NCBI GenBank assembly: GCA_036505615.1
Contig: DASXTB010000067.1
Coordinates: 1 to 6,954 of the forward strand
DNA: 6,954 bases
Direction: 5' to 3'
DNA from: DASXTB01 sp036505615
GTDB lineage: Bacteria > Acidobacteriota > UBA6911 > JACQSX01
The position numbers and the translations under genes were made by a program. The stretch's first letter is position 1; every line of letters begins with the position of its first letter. Of the stretch, positions 6,518 through 6,954 are shown piece by piece. The notes under the pieces were generated by a model. That model worked only from the letters and a program-made list of their open reading frames with translations. It searched no databases and was not told the DNA's origin.

Positions 6518-6599
6518 CGCCGGCATCAGCCGCGCGCCAGGAAATGGTTCAATCCAAAGGAATCACGGTGGCGCATCGGCTGCATGCCGATGGTTAGGC
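6512..6599 (-). other. attC-like integron recombination site (88 bp)
   Basis: The outer boxes GCCTAAC (6512-6518) and GTTAGGC (6593-6599) fit RYYYAAC and GTTRRRY exactly. The inner arms pair as CATCGGCATGCAGCCGATG against GGCTGATGCCGG, with the same extra unpaired G seen in the 5517-5603 site (CATGCAGCCG against CATCAGCCG), then GCGCC/GGCGC. The centre of roughly 28 bases is unrelated to the other site. The site terminates the toxin gene cassette: the toxin's TAA stop (6594-6596) falls inside the outer box. Length and layout are within the normal attC range. Confidence 0.8.
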
Positions 6600-6890
6600 G
6601 TTCCTTTTCCTCCGCCAGCTCTTGGGATCGCGGGCGCAGTGATAAATCCCGTAAATAATAATTTCTCGTTTCTCTATCTCGTAGAAGATCGCGTAGGGAA
6701 AGCGTCGCACCAGAGCGCGTCGCGTCTCCTCATGAACTATTGGATGTGTCTCAGGGTATCTCTCAAGGGATGCGATGCAGGCGTCAATGCAGCGGAGAAA
6801 CTCGTCACCCAATCCTCGCGCCTTCAGGTCATACCAAACGATGGCAGCGTCCAAATCTTTTTCGGCTTCGAGCGTAAGTCGAGCCTTCAC
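6594..6890 (-). CDS. RelE/ParE-family toxin of a type II toxin-antitoxin module
   Basis: The 98-residue protein has the standard RelE/ParE superfamily pattern: N-terminal LEAEKDLDAAIVWYD with GLGDEFL (residues 7-32), HPIVHEETRRALVRRFPYAIFYEIE (49-73), and the C-terminal strand IIIYGIYHCARDPKSW (77-92) carrying basic residues important in this fold. Members either cut ribosome-bound mRNA (RelE) or poison DNA gyrase (ParE); sequence alone does not decide which, though the ParE-like N-terminus is suggestive. The start is a GTG at 6888-6890 that overlaps the antitoxin stop (GTGA), indicating translational coupling. The stop lies in the attC outer box at 6593-6599, so the pair is the cargo of a second integron cassette. 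Toxin-antitoxin cassettes are known to stabilise chromosomal cassette arrays. Length is complete. Confidence 0.9.
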   Translation of the reverse strand: MKARLTLEAEKDLDAAIVWYDLKARGLGDEFLRCIDACIASLERYPETHPIVHEETRRALVRRFPYAIFYEIEKREIIIYGIYHCARDPKSWRRKRNA

Positions 6891-6954
6891 CTTCGCCGCT
6901 CAAGCCTCGCGCGTACCTCAGTCCATCGCCTTGCAGCCGACGGATCTCGGCGAT
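6887..6954 (-). CDS. C-terminal fragment of antitoxin (addiction module component type), runs off window
   Basis: Reading the minus strand in the frame whose first full codon is at 6952-6950 gives RRDPSAARRWTEVRARLERRR and a TGA at 6887-6889. The pattern DPS....W.EV.A.L is typical of the C-terminus of the short 'addiction module component' antitoxins (about 70-80 residues) that pair with ParE/RelE toxins. Only 21 codons are visible; the start lies to the right of the window. The stop overlaps the toxin GTG by four bases, as expected for a coupled pair. Such antitoxins bind and neutralise the toxin and may repress the operon. Confidence 0.7.
   Translation of the reverse strand, partial: RRDPSAARRWTEVRARLERRR

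Noticed and set aside
5517..6599. The two flanking repeats as terminal inverted repeats of an insertion sequence
   Set aside because: The two sites are in direct, not inverted, orientation relative to each other, each is itself an imperfect palindrome, and no transposase lies between them; attC sites explain the layout better.

Overview
The window looks like chromosomal DNA from a soil-type bacterium, most likely of the Acidobacteriota. The basis is inference: moderately high GC, many TTG/GTG start choices, CGTCCCTACGGGAC-type palindromes next to a CCCAGC...GCTGGG hairpin, and 7-bp GACCTGC tracts, all of which I associate with acidobacterial intergenic DNA. Every gene I can support lies on the minus strand, so transcription runs from the right end to the left.

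Left block (1-5069), conserved genes. Reading in transcription order: a calcineurin-like metallophosphoesterase (4320-5069), then the nucleotide excision repair ATPase UvrA (1379-4240 or 4267), then a protein related to deoxyhypusine synthase (339-1283). The last 18 codons of uvrA are made of an intergenic 7-bp repeat, which also forms a 25-bp inverted repeat with the uvrA/deoxyhypusine synthase-like intergenic DNA. The leftmost 338 bases carry no gene, but hold a compound palindromic repeat, a short GC hairpin and further GACCTGC copies.

Junction (5070-5516). A 95-residue open frame is only the N-terminal dimerisation/winged-helix part of a SAM-dependent O-methyltransferase; the catalytic domain is absent, so it is a gene remnant.

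Right block (5517-6954), the main discovery in this window. Two sites of 87 and 88 bp, at 5517-5603 and 6512-6599, share the architecture of integron attC recombination sites: complementary outer 7-mers (GCCGAAC/GTTCGGC and GCCTAAC/GTTAGGC), long imperfect inner arms with the same unpaired extra base in both sites, and a variable centre. They bracket exactly one gene, a CPBP-family intramembrane protease, giving a predicted 995-bp gene cassette. The next gene upstream is a RelE/ParE-family toxin whose stop codon lies inside the attC outer box. It is preceded by the last 21 codons of its antitoxin, which overlap the toxin start by four bases. No integrase is visible, so this is either the distal end of a chromosomal integron whose integrase lies beyond 6954, or an integrase-less attC cluster (CALIN).

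Plus-strand open frames, several of them long, are all antisense shadows of these genes and are not annotated.
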